From Prochlorococcus sp. AG-355-N16 (lineage in GTDB: Bacteria > Cyanobacteriota > Cyanobacteriia > PCC-6307 > Cyanobiaceae), in assembly GCA_003278545.1 (NCBI GenBank), contig QCEF01000007.1, positions 1 to 59,563 on the forward strand: a stretch of 59,563 bases of DNA, given 5' to 3'. Each line of letters starts with the position of its first letter. Position 1 is the first letter of the stretch. A program made the translations under genes and the position numbers. The notes under the pieces were generated by a model, which saw only the letters and a list, made by a program, of their open reading frames with translations, was not told the origin of the DNA and ran no database searches. Shown piece by piece: positions 32,408 through 42,562 of this stretch.

Positions 32408-33016
32408 TTAAACTTTTCTTGAATAATATTCAACAACAAGTAGTTCGTTTATTTCAAGAGCCACCCACTCTCTATCGCATTTTCCATTTATTTTTCCCGT
32501 TAATTTAGGTTTGTCTAAATCAAGATGAGGTGGAACATTTGCTAAGCCAGGGAATTCTATATTACCTTCAACAAGTTTTTTGCTTGCTTTGTTTTCTTTA
32601 ATTCCGATTACATCGCCTGATTTGCATTGATAACCAGCAATATCAAGAACCTTTCCATTAACGGTTACATGGCCATGATTTACTAATTGTCTTGAGCCTG
32701 GAATGGTACCTCCAAAACCAAATCTAAAACAAACATTATCAAGTCTGTTTTCCAAAAGTCTTAGTAGGTTAGTTCCTGTAGATCCTTCTTGAGCTCTAGC
32801 TTTTTTTACATAACGAACTAGTTGTTTTTCAGAAACTCCATAATTAAACCTAAGTTTCTGCTTTTCTTCTAGACGAATTGCATATTCTGATCGCTTGCGA
32901 CGGGCTTGGCCGTGCTGACCTGGAGGATTAGACTTCTTTGAAGCTTTCCTGGTGAGACCTGGTAGTTCTCCCAAGCGACGCGTAACCCTTAATCTGGGGC
33001 CGCGGTATCTTGACAT
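32408..33016 (-). CDS. rpsD: 30S ribosomal protein S4
   Basis: A 202-aa primary 16S-binding protein. It has [23 protein letters not shown] at the start, [21 protein letters not shown], an S4 RNA-binding domain ([31 protein letters not shown]) and a late EYYSRKV end. Length and motifs are standard. It stands alone in this region, not with the ribosomal protein operon. yidD starts divergently 95 bases away. Confidence 0.97.
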   Translation of the reverse strand: MSRYRGPRLRVTRRLGELPGLTRKASKKSNPPGQHGQARRKRSEYAIRLEEKQKLRFNYGVSEKQLVRYVKKARAQEGSTGTNLLRLLENRLDNVCFRFGFGGTIPGSRQLVNHGHVTVNGKVLDIAGYQCKSGDVIGIKENKASKKLVEGNIEFPGLANVPPHLDLDKPKLTGKINGKCDREWVALEINELLVVEYYSRKV

Positions 33017-33111
33017 AATTTTAAATTAAATAGAAATTTGCAATAAATTGGATAATTGATTAAATTCAATTAAACTAATTACTACTAGGAATATTATTTT
33101 ACATCATTAAA

Positions 33112-33348
33112 GTGTTCAAAACTATTAATAAATCAATTACTTCTATACTTCTTTTTATGATTTCGTTTTATCAAAAGTGGTTTTCTCCTTTTTTTGGACC
33201 AAGATGCAGATTTATTCCAAGTTGCAGCTCTTATGGATATGAGGCAATTACTAGACATGGTCCTTGGAAGGGAGGGTGGTTAACTTTAAAAAGATTAAGC
33301 AGATGTCATCCTTTAACTCCCTGTGGTTGTGACCCTGTGCCTGACTAA
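33112..33348 (+). CDS. yidD: Membrane protein insertion efficiency factor YidD
   Basis: A 78-aa protein with [58 protein letters not shown], the family pattern in full. YidD helps YidC insert membrane proteins. The GTG start at 33112 is chosen because the homology begins near there. The next gene starts 4 bases after its stop. Confidence 0.95.
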   Translation: MFKTINKSITSILLFMISFYQKWFSPFFGPRCRFIPSCSSYGYEAITRHGPWKGGWLTLKRLSRCHPLTPCGCDPVPD

Positions 33349-33352
33349 ATGA

Positions 33353-33655
33353 ATGAAAATATTTATTTTTGTTAGGCAGGGATGTTGCCTTTGTGATTCA
33401 TTAAAAAACAAACTGGCAAAAATAAATCTTAATGAGTTATTCCCTAATCTAGAAGAGCTTAAAGAAATTGATATTGATAGGGTCGATTTATATAAAGATA
33501 AATATAAAAAATATGATTATGAAGTACCTGTTATTGCTATTGAAAGAATTAGGTCTGAGGAGATCATAGAATTGCCTCGCATTTCTCCAAGATTAAAAGA
33601 TGATCAATTAAAGAATTGGTTTCAAAAAAATATTAGTACCATTCTGGAGAAATAA
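33353..33655 (+). CDS. Glutaredoxin-like protein (DUF836)
   Basis: A 100-aa thioredoxin-fold protein with a CxxC-type site in VRQGCCLCDSLKNKL, and VPVIAIERI, the cis-Pro region. It is a family next to yidD or murE in cyanobacteria. Its target is unknown; it is likely a cytoplasmic thiol protein. It lies 4 bases after yidD and 9 bases before murE, so it is probably in one operon with both. Confidence 0.85.
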   Translation: MKIFIFVRQGCCLCDSLKNKLAKINLNELFPNLEELKEIDIDRVDLYKDKYKKYDYEVPVIAIERIRSEEIIELPRISPRLKDDQLKNWFQKNISTILEK

Positions 33656-33664
33656 TTTTTTTAT

Positions 33665-35200
33665 ATGAGATCTATAAAATTACATAAACTTTTAGATTTA
33701 GTAGGAATTATTCCTTCATTAGATTTAATCGATCATGAAATCAATAATATTTCTTTTAACTCTAAAGAAGTACAAAAAGGAACTTTATTTTTAGGAATGC
33801 CTGGTTTAAACGTTGATGGAGGAAAATTTTGTATTGAGGCAATTGAAAATGGCGCGGAGGCTGCCATTATTGGATCTGCTGCAAAAGAGAGAATTGGATC
33901 TATTGATCGAGAAAGGATTTTGGTTATTGAGGATAATTTAGATTATATTTTTGGTCAAATTGTCGCTGAGTTTTGGAATAGGCCTTCAAGAAAACTTAAA
34001 CTTATTGGTGTTACTGGTACTAATGGAAAAACGACAATTACTTTCTTATTGGAATATCTTTTAGAAAAATTAGGGAAAAAGACTGCATTATTTGGGACGT
34101 TGTTTAATAGATGGCCTGGCTTCTCAGAAGTGGCTTCTCATACAACTGATTTCGCCGATAAACTTCAAAAGAAATTAAATGCTGCTGTTGAGGCAGAATC
34201 TGAATTCGCGATATTAGAGGTAAGTTCTCATTCTATTGCTCAAAAGAGGATATCAGGATGCGAATTTGAGGCGGCTATTTTTACTAATTTAACTCAAGAT
34301 CATCTTGATTATCACTCAGATATGGAATCTTATTTTCAAACAAAAAGAAAATTGTTTTTCCCACCTTATTTAATAGAAAAGGATGGAATTTCTGTATTAA
34401 ATCACGATGACCATTGGATATCAAAATTATCGTCTGATCTTGAAAAAAGATCTTCATTAGTGTCTACAAAGATTACTGAAAGTGAATTTGGAAATGATGA
34501 TTTTTTTTTCGTAACAGATAAAAAATTTACTGAAAGTGGTTCCACTTGTATTTTTCATACACCTAGGGAAAAAATTCAACTTTTTGTTCCACTTGTTGGT
34601 GAATTTAATTTAATGAATGCGATTCAAGCAATAACAATTTTGTATAAACTGAATTTTTCTTTAAAAGATTTATCAAAGTTAATACAATCTTTCCCTGGTG
34701 CTCCTGGGAGAATGGAGAAAATACAAATTGATGATAATGACGTTTCAAGATCTCTTCCAACAGTAATCGTTGATTATGCTCACACTCCTGATGGATTAAA
34801 AAAAGTTTTGCAATCAATTAAAAAAATTTGTGAAGGGAAACTAATAATTGTTTTTGGCTGTGGCGGAGATCGTGATCGTAGTAAAAGGCCTTTGATGGGA
34901 TCAATAGCTGAAGAGTTGTCTGATCAACTTTTTATAACTTCAGATAATCCAAGATCAGAAGAACCCCAAAAGATAGTAAATGATATTTTGATGGGTATAA
35001 AAAAAAGAGAAAAAATAAAAATTGAAATTGATAGATTTAAAGCAATAAATGAATCTATTAAATTTGCCAATAAAAAAGATATTGTTTTAATTGCAGGAAA
35101 AGGACATGAAGACTACCAAATTCTCAATGATAAAGTTATTAATTTTGATGATAGAAAAATAGCTTATAAATTATTAAAAGAAAAAAATAAATCTCAATAA
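33665..35200 (+). CDS. murE: UDP-MurNAc-tripeptide synthetase (meso-diaminopimelate adding)
   Basis: Adds the third stem-peptide residue of peptidoglycan. The 511-aa ligase has the Mur P-loop GVTGTNGKTT (residues 115-124), a SHTTDFADKL-like start of the substrate loop, SSHSIAQKRI, VDYAHTPDGLKKVL and the DNPRSE motif typical of enzymes adding meso-diaminopimelate. This gives information on the cell wall type. It is the third gene in the yidD-glutaredoxin-murE run. Confidence 0.96.
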   Translation: MRSIKLHKLLDLVGIIPSLDLIDHEINNISFNSKEVQKGTLFLGMPGLNVDGGKFCIEAIENGAEAAIIGSAAKERIGSIDRERILVIEDNLDYIFGQIVAEFWNRPSRKLKLIGVTGTNGKTTITFLLEYLLEKLGKKTALFGTLFNRWPGFSEVASHTTDFADKLQKKLNAAVEAESEFAILEVSSHSIAQKRISGCEFEAAIFTNLTQDHLDYHSDMESYFQTKRKLFFPPYLIEKDGISVLNHDDHWISKLSSDLEKRSSLVSTKITESEFGNDDFFFVTDKKFTESGSTCIFHTPREKIQLFVPLVGEFNLMNAIQAITILYKLNFSLKDLSKLIQSFPGAPGRMEKIQIDDNDVSRSLPTVIVDYAHTPDGLKKVLQSIKKICEGKLIIVFGCGGDRDRSKRPLMGSIAEELSDQLFITSDNPRSEEPQKIVNDILMGIKKREKIKIEIDRFKAINESIKFANKKDIVLIAGKGHEDYQILNDKVINFDDRKIAYKLLKEKNKSQ

Positions 35201-35281
35201 AATTTCCTAATCAAATAAGAAAGATTTTTACGCAAATCACAAGAAAAGTTTCTTAGAATCAATGGAGTTATTTTTAATAAA

Positions 35282-35986
35282 ATGAAAGGCTTAGCCTTAG
35301 TTGTAGGCGCAGGTGGAATTGGAACACAAGTAGCTAAAGATCTGAATGAAAGTGAAAAAGATTTAGATGTTGTTTTGTGTGGAAGAAAAAGTGAATTTAA
35401 TCCTTTTTGGGAATTAGATATAGAGGATTCTCAATCCCTTTTGCAGTTGAAAAATAAAATATCAAATCATCCTTCAAAATTAAGGCTGGTTGTTAATGCT
35501 ACAGGTAGACTTCATAGTGATTCTCTTCATCCAGAAAAAAGATTACAACATCTTGATAAAAAAAATATGATGGAAAGTTTTTCAATAAATGCCTTTTCTC
35601 CTATTTTATTAGCTAAAGCGATTGAAGAATTTATACCAAAAGATTTTGATTTTAATTTTGCAAGTATAAGTGCAAGAGTTGGTAGCATTGGAGATAATCA
35701 AACTGGAGGTTGGTATTCATACAGAGCTGCAAAATCTGCGCAAAATCAGTTTTTTAAATCTTTAAGTATTGAATGGGCTAGACGTTTCCCAAAGGCTGCT
35801 ATCACATTGCTTCATCCAGGAACAGTAGATACTGATTTATCTAGACCTTTTCATAAATTTGTTCCAGAACATAAATTATTTAGTAAAGAAAAATCCTCCC
35901 AATTCCTGATCAATATTATTAAAAATCAATCACCAGAATCTACAGGAAAATTTATTGCATGGGACAATTCGGAGATACCTTGGTAA
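35282..35986 (+). CDS. Short-chain dehydrogenase/reductase (CsgA-like)
   Basis: A 234-aa Rossmann protein with VVGAGGIGTQVAKDL as the nucleotide-binding loop, VVNATGRLHSD, SISARVGSIGDN with the catalytic Ser, and GWYSYRAAKSAQNQ with catalytic Tyr and Lys. PGTVDTDLSRPF follows. The substrate is unknown. The neighbour order after murE suggests no clear pathway. Closely resembles C-factor-type SDR proteins. Confidence 0.85.
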   Translation: MKGLALVVGAGGIGTQVAKDLNESEKDLDVVLCGRKSEFNPFWELDIEDSQSLLQLKNKISNHPSKLRLVVNATGRLHSDSLHPEKRLQHLDKKNMMESFSINAFSPILLAKAIEEFIPKDFDFNFASISARVGSIGDNQTGGWYSYRAAKSAQNQFFKSLSIEWARRFPKAAITLLHPGTVDTDLSRPFHKFVPEHKLFSKEKSSQFLINIIKNQSPESTGKFIAWDNSEIPW

Positions 35987-36014
35987 ACTAAATTTTTTTT
36001 GTATCAATAGATCT

Positions 36015-37190
36015 TTAAGTCAATATTTTTTTTATTTCTCTAGCAAGTAAATCAATCTCAGCTTCGGTAGTCATTTGATGTACGCATGCTCTAAACCATT
36101 TTGGATCTTCTAAAACTCTAATCCAAATTTTTTTTTCTCCAAGTTTCTTTACATATTTATCCTTATCTTTAATATTTTCGATATTAAAACTAACAATCCC
36201 ATTTAAATATTTTTTTTCTAAAACTAATTCAACACCCTTTGATTGATATAATTCATCCCAAAGTTTTCCACTTAATTTTTTGATATTTTTGTTTTTTTCT
36301 TTTTCATGGCAGTCTTTATCCAAAAGATCTAAAGAATTCCGAAGGCCGGCAAGTAAAGGAATACAAGAGGTAGCTATTTCAAATTTCCTTGCATCATCAT
36401 GAAAAAGATTATCTGAAGGCTCATAAATGCCTTGTTCTTTTTTTAATGATTTCCAACCAATAATTGTTGGATCTGTTTCACGAATAAATCTATCTGAGAC
36501 ATAAATGGCTCCAAGTCCTTCTGGTCCACATGCCCATTTGTGAGAAGTTATTGAATATAAATCAGAATAAAAAACTTCTTTTTCAATATTTATGTGCCCA
36601 AAGGTTTGAGCGCCATCAACAAGTAAATAAGAGTTTTCTCGATTATTTTTTAATTCGATAGAAATTTGTTTTAAAGGAATTTTATATCCAAAGTTCCATA
36701 AGATATGCGAAATAATTAGGATCTTAGTCTTACTATTTAGATTTTTCAAAATCTCTAAAATTATATTTTCATCGTTTAGATTTTTAATTTTTTGGATTGG
36801 CAAAATTTTGAATATTAATTTATTTCTTCTGCAAAATTCTCGACTTGCAGCCACTACTCCAGGATGTTCACAGTCACTTATTAACAACTCTTCTCCCTCT
36901 TTTACTTTTATTCCCCAAAAGGGCAAAATCATACCGGAAGAGATATTTTCGGTAAAAGCTACATTCTTTGAATTGACACCTAATTTTTGCGCAATGATTC
37001 TTTTTGTGGTCAATATTTCTTTGTAAATAAAAGGCCACATATCATTGGTAAATGGTCCTAAATCTTGGATAATTTCCCAAGTTTTAACTATTGCTTCTAG
37101 AGAAGATTTTGGTAATGGTCCTTGACCGCCATAGTTGAAATAATACTTATTTTTTAATGCGGGTATTTGATCTCTTAGATTATTTCTCAT
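36015..37190 (-). CDS. Class V aminotransferase, cysteine/cystine lyase-like
   Basis: A 391-aa PLP enzyme. The PLP lysine is Lys218 in SITSHKWACGPEGLG; LLVDGAQTFGHI supplies the ring-stacking and Asp contacts. It resembles the cyanobacterial C-S lyase (C-DES) and isopenicillin epimerase more than SufS, as no SufS-type reactive-cysteine loop is seen near the end. It may release sulfur from cystine for Fe-S assembly. It lies 37 bases downstream of the ArsM-like gene, on the same strand. Confidence 0.8.
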   Translation of the reverse strand: MRNNLRDQIPALKNKYYFNYGGQGPLPKSSLEAIVKTWEIIQDLGPFTNDMWPFIYKEILTTKRIIAQKLGVNSKNVAFTENISSGMILPFWGIKVKEGEELLISDCEHPGVVAASREFCRRNKLIFKILPIQKIKNLNDENIILEILKNLNSKTKILIISHILWNFGYKIPLKQISIELKNNRENSYLLVDGAQTFGHINIEKEVFYSDLYSITSHKWACGPEGLGAIYVSDRFIRETDPTIIGWKSLKKEQGIYEPSDNLFHDDARKFEIATSCIPLLAGLRNSLDLLDKDCHEKEKNKNIKKLSGKLWDELYQSKGVELVLEKKYLNGIVSFNIENIKDKDKYVKKLGEKKIWIRVLEDPKWFRACVHQMTTEAEIDLLAREIKKILT

Positions 37191-37227
37191 GGAAATTTAT
37201 ATTATATTTTCAACTCTTGAATTTTTT

Positions 37228-38022
37228 TTAAATATTGCCTACTAAAGTTACTGTTCTAAATTCAATATCCTCAATTACTTTCCAAGGTTCAGCACTCCTT
37301 TCTGCAAATTTTAAATTTTTAAATCCTAGTTCTTTAAAATCACTTATAAACTCTGGCTCATACCATGCTCCACTAATACATCCTGTCCATAAATCATGAT
37401 CATTTTGCAATCTTAAAGGAACTTTTTTGTTAGAGACGATATCGCTAATTGCAATTCTTCCATTATCGTTTAAAACTCTTTTTATGTTATTTAGAAGGTT
37501 ATTTCTAGATTCTGGACTTACCAAGTTTAAAACGCAATTACTTAAAATAATATCAACTGATTTATCAGCGATTAATGGATTTAAATCTTTGTCTAATTCA
37601 TCAAGTTTTTCAATTGAACCTTCAAGAAATTCTGTATTGTTGAAACCTATATTTTTTGTAACTTCTTTAGATGCTGATCTTGATAAAGAAAGCATGTCAG
37701 GATTCTGATCAACTCCAATAACTTTCCCTTCTTTCCCAACAATTTGGGCACAAATGAAAGCGTTTTTGCCGCTACCACTTCCAAGATCTAAAACAATATC
37801 ATTTTTTTGAACATATTTTGTTGGATCACCACACCCATAGTCTCTTTCTATAACCTCTTGAGGAATTGCTTCTAGTAAAACGGGATCAAACCCAATTGGT
37901 GTACAAAGACAACTTTCTTTTTCTTGTGCCGCTGAGCCATATCTTTCTTGAATCGCATCTTTATGATCGAATTGATTAGGCGCTTTATTCGATGTGTTTG
38001 TATTACAGCAACTTTCAGACAT
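37228..38022 (-). CDS. ArsM-like arsenite methyltransferase
   Basis: A 264-aa SAM methyltransferase. LDLGSGSGKNAFI is the SAM loop. The arsenite-binding cysteines of ArsM have counterparts: Cys64 (DYGCGDP), Cys163 (SNCVLNLV) and Cys215 (GCISGAWYEPEF). Further cysteines lie at 5, 6, 38 and 40. ArsM methylates As(III), and in marine cyanobacteria related enzymes take part in arsenosugar synthesis. Together with the ACR3 exporter at 5.4 kb this indicates exposure to arsenate. A hairpin terminator lies upstream, so its promoter should sit in the short gap 38023-38062. Confidence 0.82.
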   Translation of the reverse strand: MSESCCNTNTSNKAPNQFDHKDAIQERYGSAAQEKESCLCTPIGFDPVLLEAIPQEVIERDYGCGDPTKYVQKNDIVLDLGSGSGKNAFICAQIVGKEGKVIGVDQNPDMLSLSRSASKEVTKNIGFNNTEFLEGSIEKLDELDKDLNPLIADKSVDIILSNCVLNLVSPESRNNLLNNIKRVLNDNGRIAISDIVSNKKVPLRLQNDHDLWTGCISGAWYEPEFISDFKELGFKNLKFAERSAEPWKVIEDIEFRTVTLVGNI

Positions 38023-38062
38023 ATTTTTTAAAGGACTCTTGATAAATATAGCTAAAAAAAAA

Positions 38063-38081
38063 AGCCCCTGAAAAAGGGGCT
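38063..38081 (-). terminator. Rho-independent terminator of the DUF4278 gene
   Basis: AGCCCC (38063-38068) pairs with GGGGCT (38076-38081) around TGAAAAA. On the minus strand it is followed by ten U residues, so it ends the DUF4278 transcript strongly. The other side has five T, so it could work in both directions. Confidence 0.9.
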
Positions 38082-38100
38082 TTTTATTTGTTTGATTAAA

Positions 38101-38274
38101 TTATTTAGTGTAATTAACACCTCTGTAATTTAATTCTGCTTTTTCTTTACTTGAAGAAGCGTCATCCATTCTGTTGGTGTATACGTTTCTTCTGTAGGTA
38201 AGTTCAACAAGTTGCTTTTTAGCAGCTTCTTTGTTTTGAACGTAGTTTTTACCTCTGTAAGTTAAAGTAGTCAT
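38101..38274 (-). CDS. DUF4278 microprotein, PirA-like
   Basis: A 57-aa protein with two DUF4278 repeats: MTTLTYRGKNYVQNK at the start and ELNYRGVNYTK at the end, with VELTYRRNVYT in the middle as a third related unit. DUF4278 proteins include, as I recall, PirA of Synechocystis, a PII-binding microprotein acting on the ornithine-ammonia cycle. The start at 38274 is chosen because an upstream in-frame ATG (38310) lies within the riboswitch-like structure. A leader with glutamine-II architecture and a strong terminator surround it, so this is a stand-alone regulated gene. Confidence 0.85.
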   Translation of the reverse strand: MTTLTYRGKNYVQNKEAAKKQLVELTYRRNVYTNRMDDASSSKEKAELNYRGVNYTK

Positions 38275-38294
38275 GTTTCGATGTGACAACACGG

Positions 38295-38348
38295 CCATCC
38301 CCCGTTCCATGGTATGACTCGAACTGCGCCCTCAAATGAGGGTGAACG
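38295..38348 (-). promoter_or_regulatory. Candidate glutamine-II (Downstream-peptide) riboswitch
   Basis: On the minus strand, P1 pairs CGTTC (38348-38344) with GAACG (38307-38303). P2 is CCCTC-ATTT-GAGGG (38342-38329), followed by CGCAG. A pseudoknot can pair CCAT (38312-38309) with ATGG (38298-38295) downstream of P1. The same layout and the same CGTTCA, CGCA and GGAACGGG bases occur at 366-421. The start codon of the DUF4278 gene lies 20 bases after. Glutamine is the known ligand of this class; on binding it is thought to change access to the ribosome-binding site. Confidence 0.8.
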
Positions 38349-38529
38349 AAAAAGTAGCAATTGCTACCAAATAATTATAAGCGTATTTTTAGCCGCATGT
38401 CTAGCTTTTACAAATAGAAACGTAGATTTAATGTTTTTTTAATTATTATCTTAGGTAAATTTTTTTATAAATAGTCTCTAAAAAGGTTTATGTTTATATT
38501 TGGTTTAATCTTCATGTAACTATTTATTT

Positions 38530-38787
38530 ATGACAGGTTTTTTATATTTCTTGGGAAATACTTTAAGGTGGCCAGTGTTAAAGCCAAAGGAATTTTTTTC
38601 ACTACATGCTTATTTTTCAATTATTTATTTGATAACTTTTACTTTGAGTAAATATGATGTAAGCCAATCAAATTTAGTTTTTACATTAGGAATTCTTGCA
38701 CCCCTTTTAATCGCTATTGGTCAAGGACTTCCAATTGATTGCCTTGATATGGAATCATCTTTGTTGAAGGAATTAAAAACTAAATAA
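38530..38787 (+). CDS. Small membrane protein, 85 aa
   Basis: Two hydrophobic segments (about residues 27-42 and 50-66) after a short N-terminus MTGFLYFLGNTLRWP. The charged tail ends in LLKELKTK. The start of the protein (FLGNTLRWPVLKPKEFFSLH) looks like a conserved family in marine cyanobacteria, but I cannot name it. It faces the nfu gene, which ends 20 bases away on the other strand. Confidence 0.6.
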   Translation: MTGFLYFLGNTLRWPVLKPKEFFSLHAYFSIIYLITFTLSKYDVSQSNLVFTLGILAPLLIAIGQGLPIDCLDMESSLLKELKTK

Positions 38788-38807
38788 TATAGTTCAGTTA
38801 AAAATTT

Positions 38808-39053
38808 TTATAAAACTTGGACAACTTCGCTTATTTCAGGAATCATTTCTTTTAACTTTCTTTCAATACCCATTTTGAGAGTCATAGTGCTACTTGGGCA
38901 ACTACCACATGCTCCTTGAAGTCTGACTTTGACAATTGGACCATCTATTTCTGCAATCTCTACATTACCTCCATCAGAAATTAAAAAAGGTCTTAGCTCG
39001 TCAAGGACTTTTTCTACATTTTCGTTTGTCAGCGAGAGTGTTTCAGTACTCAT
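38808..39053 (-). CDS. nfuA: NifU-like Fe-S scaffold protein
   Basis: An 81-aa protein consisting of a single NifU C-terminal domain: [21 protein letters not shown] and [19 protein letters not shown] with the CxxC cluster site. It assembles or carries 4Fe-4S clusters, in cyanobacteria mainly for photosystem I. The length fits the short cyanobacterial Nfu. mqo starts divergently 70 bases away. Confidence 0.93.
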   Translation of the reverse strand: MSTETLSLTNENVEKVLDELRPFLISDGGNVEIAEIDGPIVKVRLQGACGSCPSSTMTLKMGIERKLKEMIPEISEVVQVL

Positions 39054-39123
39054 AATTTTGGTTTAACTTTATAATAAGCCTAGAAAGAAATCAGATTAAT
39101 TGCAAAAAAGATAATTTTCTGTT

Positions 39124-40620
39124 GTGACTCCATCTAAAAATCCCACTAATGACAATAGCTACTTTGATGCAGTCTTGGTAGGAGCAGGGATAATGAGTAG
39201 TACTTTAGCCCTCCTAATTTCAGAAGTTTTACCAGATATAAGATTTCTTATTATAGAAAAATTAAATGCTCCGGGAAGTGAAAGTACTGGCGCTTTTAAT
39301 AATGCAGGTACAGGTCATGCGGCTAATTGCGAATTAAACTATACCCCTTTAGATGAAAAAGGAAAACTAAAAATAGAAAAAGCGCTCTCAATAAATCGTT
39401 CTTTTGAAACATCCATGTCTTTATGGGCCTCATTGTATGAAGCAGGGAAAATTGATATTAAAAAGTTTCTAAAATTTATTCCTCATATTAGCTTTGTGTC
39501 TGGTCAGGATAATATTTCTTTTTTAAAAAAAAGATTTAAGAAAATGACCGAAAATCCTGAATTTTGCGATATGGAATTTTCTACATCTTTTGATGAAATT
39601 TCATCATGGGCTCCTCTAATAACAAAAGATAGAAATCCATCTACTCAAATTGCTGCTACCAGAATAGGTAGAGGAACTGATATTAATTTTGAGGCTTTAA
39701 CTAAAGAGTATTTGTCATTAGTTTCTTTAAACAAAAATGTTGAAATAAGATACAAAACAGAATTAGTAGATTTAAAAAAAATTGATAAAAAACAATGGGA
39801 ACTAGAAATCAGTTCTGAAGGTAGAAAAACTTCAATTAGAACTGACTACGTTTTTCTTGGTGCTGGTGGAAAAACAATTAATTATTTACAAAAATCAAAA
39901 ATTCCAGAAGCAAAAAGTTATGGTGGATTTCCTGTTAATGGTAAATGGCTTATTTGCGAGAAAAAAGATCTAACAGAAAAACATAACTCAAAAGTTTATG
40001 GTAAAGCTGATATTGGATCGCCGCCAATGTCTGTGCCTCATTTAGACACCAGATGGATTGATAATAAAAAACTTCTTTTATATGGACCTTTTGCTGGATT
40101 TACAACGAAATTTCTAAAACAAAGTTCATACTTTGACTTATTTAGTTCTATTAAAAAGAATAATATTTTTTCTATGTTAGACGTTGGTTTCAAGAACAAC
40201 GATTTAATTAATTACCTAATATCACAATCATTAAAGAACCATAACTCAAGAGTTGAGAATTTAAAGAATATGATGCCATCAGCTAATCCTTCTGATTGGT
40301 ATTTAAAGAATGCTGGTCAAAGAGTCCAAATAATTAAAAAAACTGAAAGTGGTGGTTCTTTGAAATTTGGAACTGAGATCGTAAATTCATCTGATGGATC
40401 ATTGTCTGCTTTGTTAGGAGCCTCTCCGGGAGCAAGTACTGCGGTTTCAATTATGGTTGAGGTTCTAGAAAAATCTGTTTTATTTTTAAACAATAAGCAT
40501 AATCTTAAGAAAAAAATAGATGACTTAATTTATCCAGAACTATCAGTCTCTGAAAATTACAGTATCTTCATAAAAGAAATTAAAAAAAGAAATAATTCCA
40601 TTTTTGGTTTCCATCCATAA
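39124..40620 (+). CDS. mqo: Malate:quinone oxidoreductase
   Basis: A 498-aa FAD-dependent enzyme that oxidises malate to oxaloacetate and reduces quinones at the membrane. The dinucleotide-binding start is [65 protein letters not shown] and [10 protein letters not shown] all agree with Mqo. The GTG start at 39124 gives the family's usual N-terminus. It is followed by lepA with 55 bases between. Confidence 0.94.
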   Translation: MTPSKNPTNDNSYFDAVLVGAGIMSSTLALLISEVLPDIRFLIIEKLNAPGSESTGAFNNAGTGHAANCELNYTPLDEKGKLKIEKALSINRSFETSMSLWASLYEAGKIDIKKFLKFIPHISFVSGQDNISFLKKRFKKMTENPEFCDMEFSTSFDEISSWAPLITKDRNPSTQIAATRIGRGTDINFEALTKEYLSLVSLNKNVEIRYKTELVDLKKIDKKQWELEISSEGRKTSIRTDYVFLGAGGKTINYLQKSKIPEAKSYGGFPVNGKWLICEKKDLTEKHNSKVYGKADIGSPPMSVPHLDTRWIDNKKLLLYGPFAGFTTKFLKQSSYFDLFSSIKKNNIFSMLDVGFKNNDLINYLISQSLKNHNSRVENLKNMMPSANPSDWYLKNAGQRVQIIKKTESGGSLKFGTEIVNSSDGSLSALLGASPGASTAVSIMVEVLEKSVLFLNNKHNLKKKIDDLIYPELSVSENYSIFIKEIKKRNNSIFGFHP

Positions 40621-40675
40621 TTCTAATTAGCTAATATTGATCAAGATGTAATAAGAGGAGAATTTTTCTTTCTAT

Positions 40676-42484
40676 ATGACTGATATATCGGTTTCAAAAA
40701 TTAGAAATTTCTGCATAATCGCTCATATTGACCATGGTAAATCTACCCTTGCAGATAGGTTGCTTCAAGATACTGGTACTGTGCAGCAAAGGGATATGCA
40801 AGAACAATTTTTGGACAGTATGGATCTTGAAAGAGAGAGAGGAATTACTATCAAGTTACAAGCCGCTAGGATGAAATATAAAGCTGACGATTCCCAAGAA
40901 TATGTTCTGAACTTAATAGATACTCCAGGGCATGTTGATTTCTCTTATGAGGTTAGTAGATCTCTTCAAGCTTGTGAAGGCGCTTTACTCGTTGTTGATG
41001 CAAGTCAAGGAGTAGAAGCTCAAACCTTAGCTAATGTTTATCTTGCCTTAGAAAATAATCTTGAAATAATTCCTGTTTTAAATAAAGTTGATTTACCAGG
41101 GGCTGATGCTGAAAAAATAAAGCAAGAAATAGAGGAAATTATTGGACTTGATACATCTAATGCAATAAATTGTTCAGCAAAAACTGGGGTTGGTATTAAA
41201 GATATTTTGGAAGCAATTGTAAGAAGAGTACCTCCTCCTCAAGATGAAATTAAACTACCTACAAAGGCACTGATTTTTGATTCTTATTATGATCCGTACA
41301 GGGGAGTTATTGTTTATTTCAGGGTGATATCTGGGTCTCTAAGTAAGAGAGAAAAAATATTATTAATGGCAAGTAAGAAAAATTATGAACTAGATGAGAT
41401 AGGAATAATGGCGCCTGATCAGCAGCAAGTTGATGAATTACATGCAGGAGAAGTTGGTTATTTAGCTGCTTCTATAAAATCAGTTGCTGATGCGAGAGTG
41501 GGAGATACGATTACTCTTTTAAATTCACCTGCCAATGATCCTTTGCCTGGATATAAGACAGCAAATCCTATGGTTTTTTGTGGCTTATTCCCTACTGATG
41601 CTGATCAATTCCCAGATTTAAGAGTATCACTAGAAAAATTACAATTATCTGATGCAGCTTTAAAATATGAGCCCGAAACTAGTAGCGCAATGGGCTTCGG
41701 ATTTAGGTGCGGATTCCTAGGACTTCTTCATATGGAGATTGTTCAAGAAAGATTAGAAAGAGAATATGACTTGGATCTAATCGTAACGGCACCATCAGTT
41801 ATTTATAAAGTTAATTTAAATCAGCAAGAACGTATCTTTATTGATAATCCTTCTACAATTCCTGATCCACAACTTAGAGAATCAATAGAAGAGCCTTATG
41901 TGAAAATGGAAATTTATGCTCCCAATGAATTTAATGGAACATTAATGGGTTTATGTCAGGAAAGAAGGGGAGTATTTATAGATATGAAATACATAACAAC
42001 AGATCGAGTTACCTTGATTTATGAAATTCCATTAGCAGAAGTTGTTACAGATTTCTTTGATCAAATGAAAAGTAGAACCCAAGGTTATGCATCAATGGAA
42101 TATCATTTGATTGGCTATAGAAAAAATGACCTTGTTAGATTAGATGTTCTAATAAATTCAGAAAGAGCAGATCCATTAACTTCTATTGTTCATAAAGATA
42201 AGGCTTATGGAATTGGCAGAAGTTTAGTTGAGAAATTAAAAGAACTTATTCCAAAACAACAATTTAAAATACCTATTCAAGCATCAATCGGTAGCAGGAT
42301 TATTGCAAGTGAAAGCATAAGTGCTTTGCGAAAAGATGTTTTATCTAAATGTTATGGAGGGGATATTTCTAGGAAAAAGAAACTTTTAAAGAAACAAGCC
42401 AAAGGTAAAAAAAGGATGAAGGCAATGGGTAAAGTTGAAGTCCCTCAAGAAGCTTTTATGGCAGTCTTGAAATTAAACCAGTAA
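40676..42484 (+). CDS. lepA: Elongation factor 4 (LepA)
   Basis: A 602-aa ribosomal GTPase. G1 is AHIDHGKST (residues 16-24), then [18 protein letters not shown], and the LepA-specific C-terminal domain ([34 protein letters not shown]). EF4 back-translocates stalled ribosomes. It has a good ribosome-binding site (AAGAGGAGAA). The permease gene follows after 78 bases. Confidence 0.97.
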   Translation: MTDISVSKIRNFCIIAHIDHGKSTLADRLLQDTGTVQQRDMQEQFLDSMDLERERGITIKLQAARMKYKADDSQEYVLNLIDTPGHVDFSYEVSRSLQACEGALLVVDASQGVEAQTLANVYLALENNLEIIPVLNKVDLPGADAEKIKQEIEEIIGLDTSNAINCSAKTGVGIKDILEAIVRRVPPPQDEIKLPTKALIFDSYYDPYRGVIVYFRVISGSLSKREKILLMASKKNYELDEIGIMAPDQQQVDELHAGEVGYLAASIKSVADARVGDTITLLNSPANDPLPGYKTANPMVFCGLFPTDADQFPDLRVSLEKLQLSDAALKYEPETSSAMGFGFRCGFLGLLHMEIVQERLEREYDLDLIVTAPSVIYKVNLNQQERIFIDNPSTIPDPQLRESIEEPYVKMEIYAPNEFNGTLMGLCQERRGVFIDMKYITTDRVTLIYEIPLAEVVTDFFDQMKSRTQGYASMEYHLIGYRKNDLVRLDVLINSERADPLTSIVHKDKAYGIGRSLVEKLKELIPKQQFKIPIQASIGSRIIASESISALRKDVLSKCYGGDISRKKKLLKKQAKGKKRMKAMGKVEVPQEAFMAVLKLNQ

Positions 42485-42562
42485 TTTCTTTTAATTTAAA
42501 ATTTAGAGCTATTTATTTTTAAAAGAATTGGGTATATTTCATTTATATCTTTAAAAAAGATT

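Noticed and set aside
38275-38310. Upstream ATG at 38310 as start of the DUF4278 gene (12 extra residues)
   Set aside because: This ATG lies within the riboswitch-like fold and the extra residues do not resemble the family; the domain begins at MTTLTYRGK.
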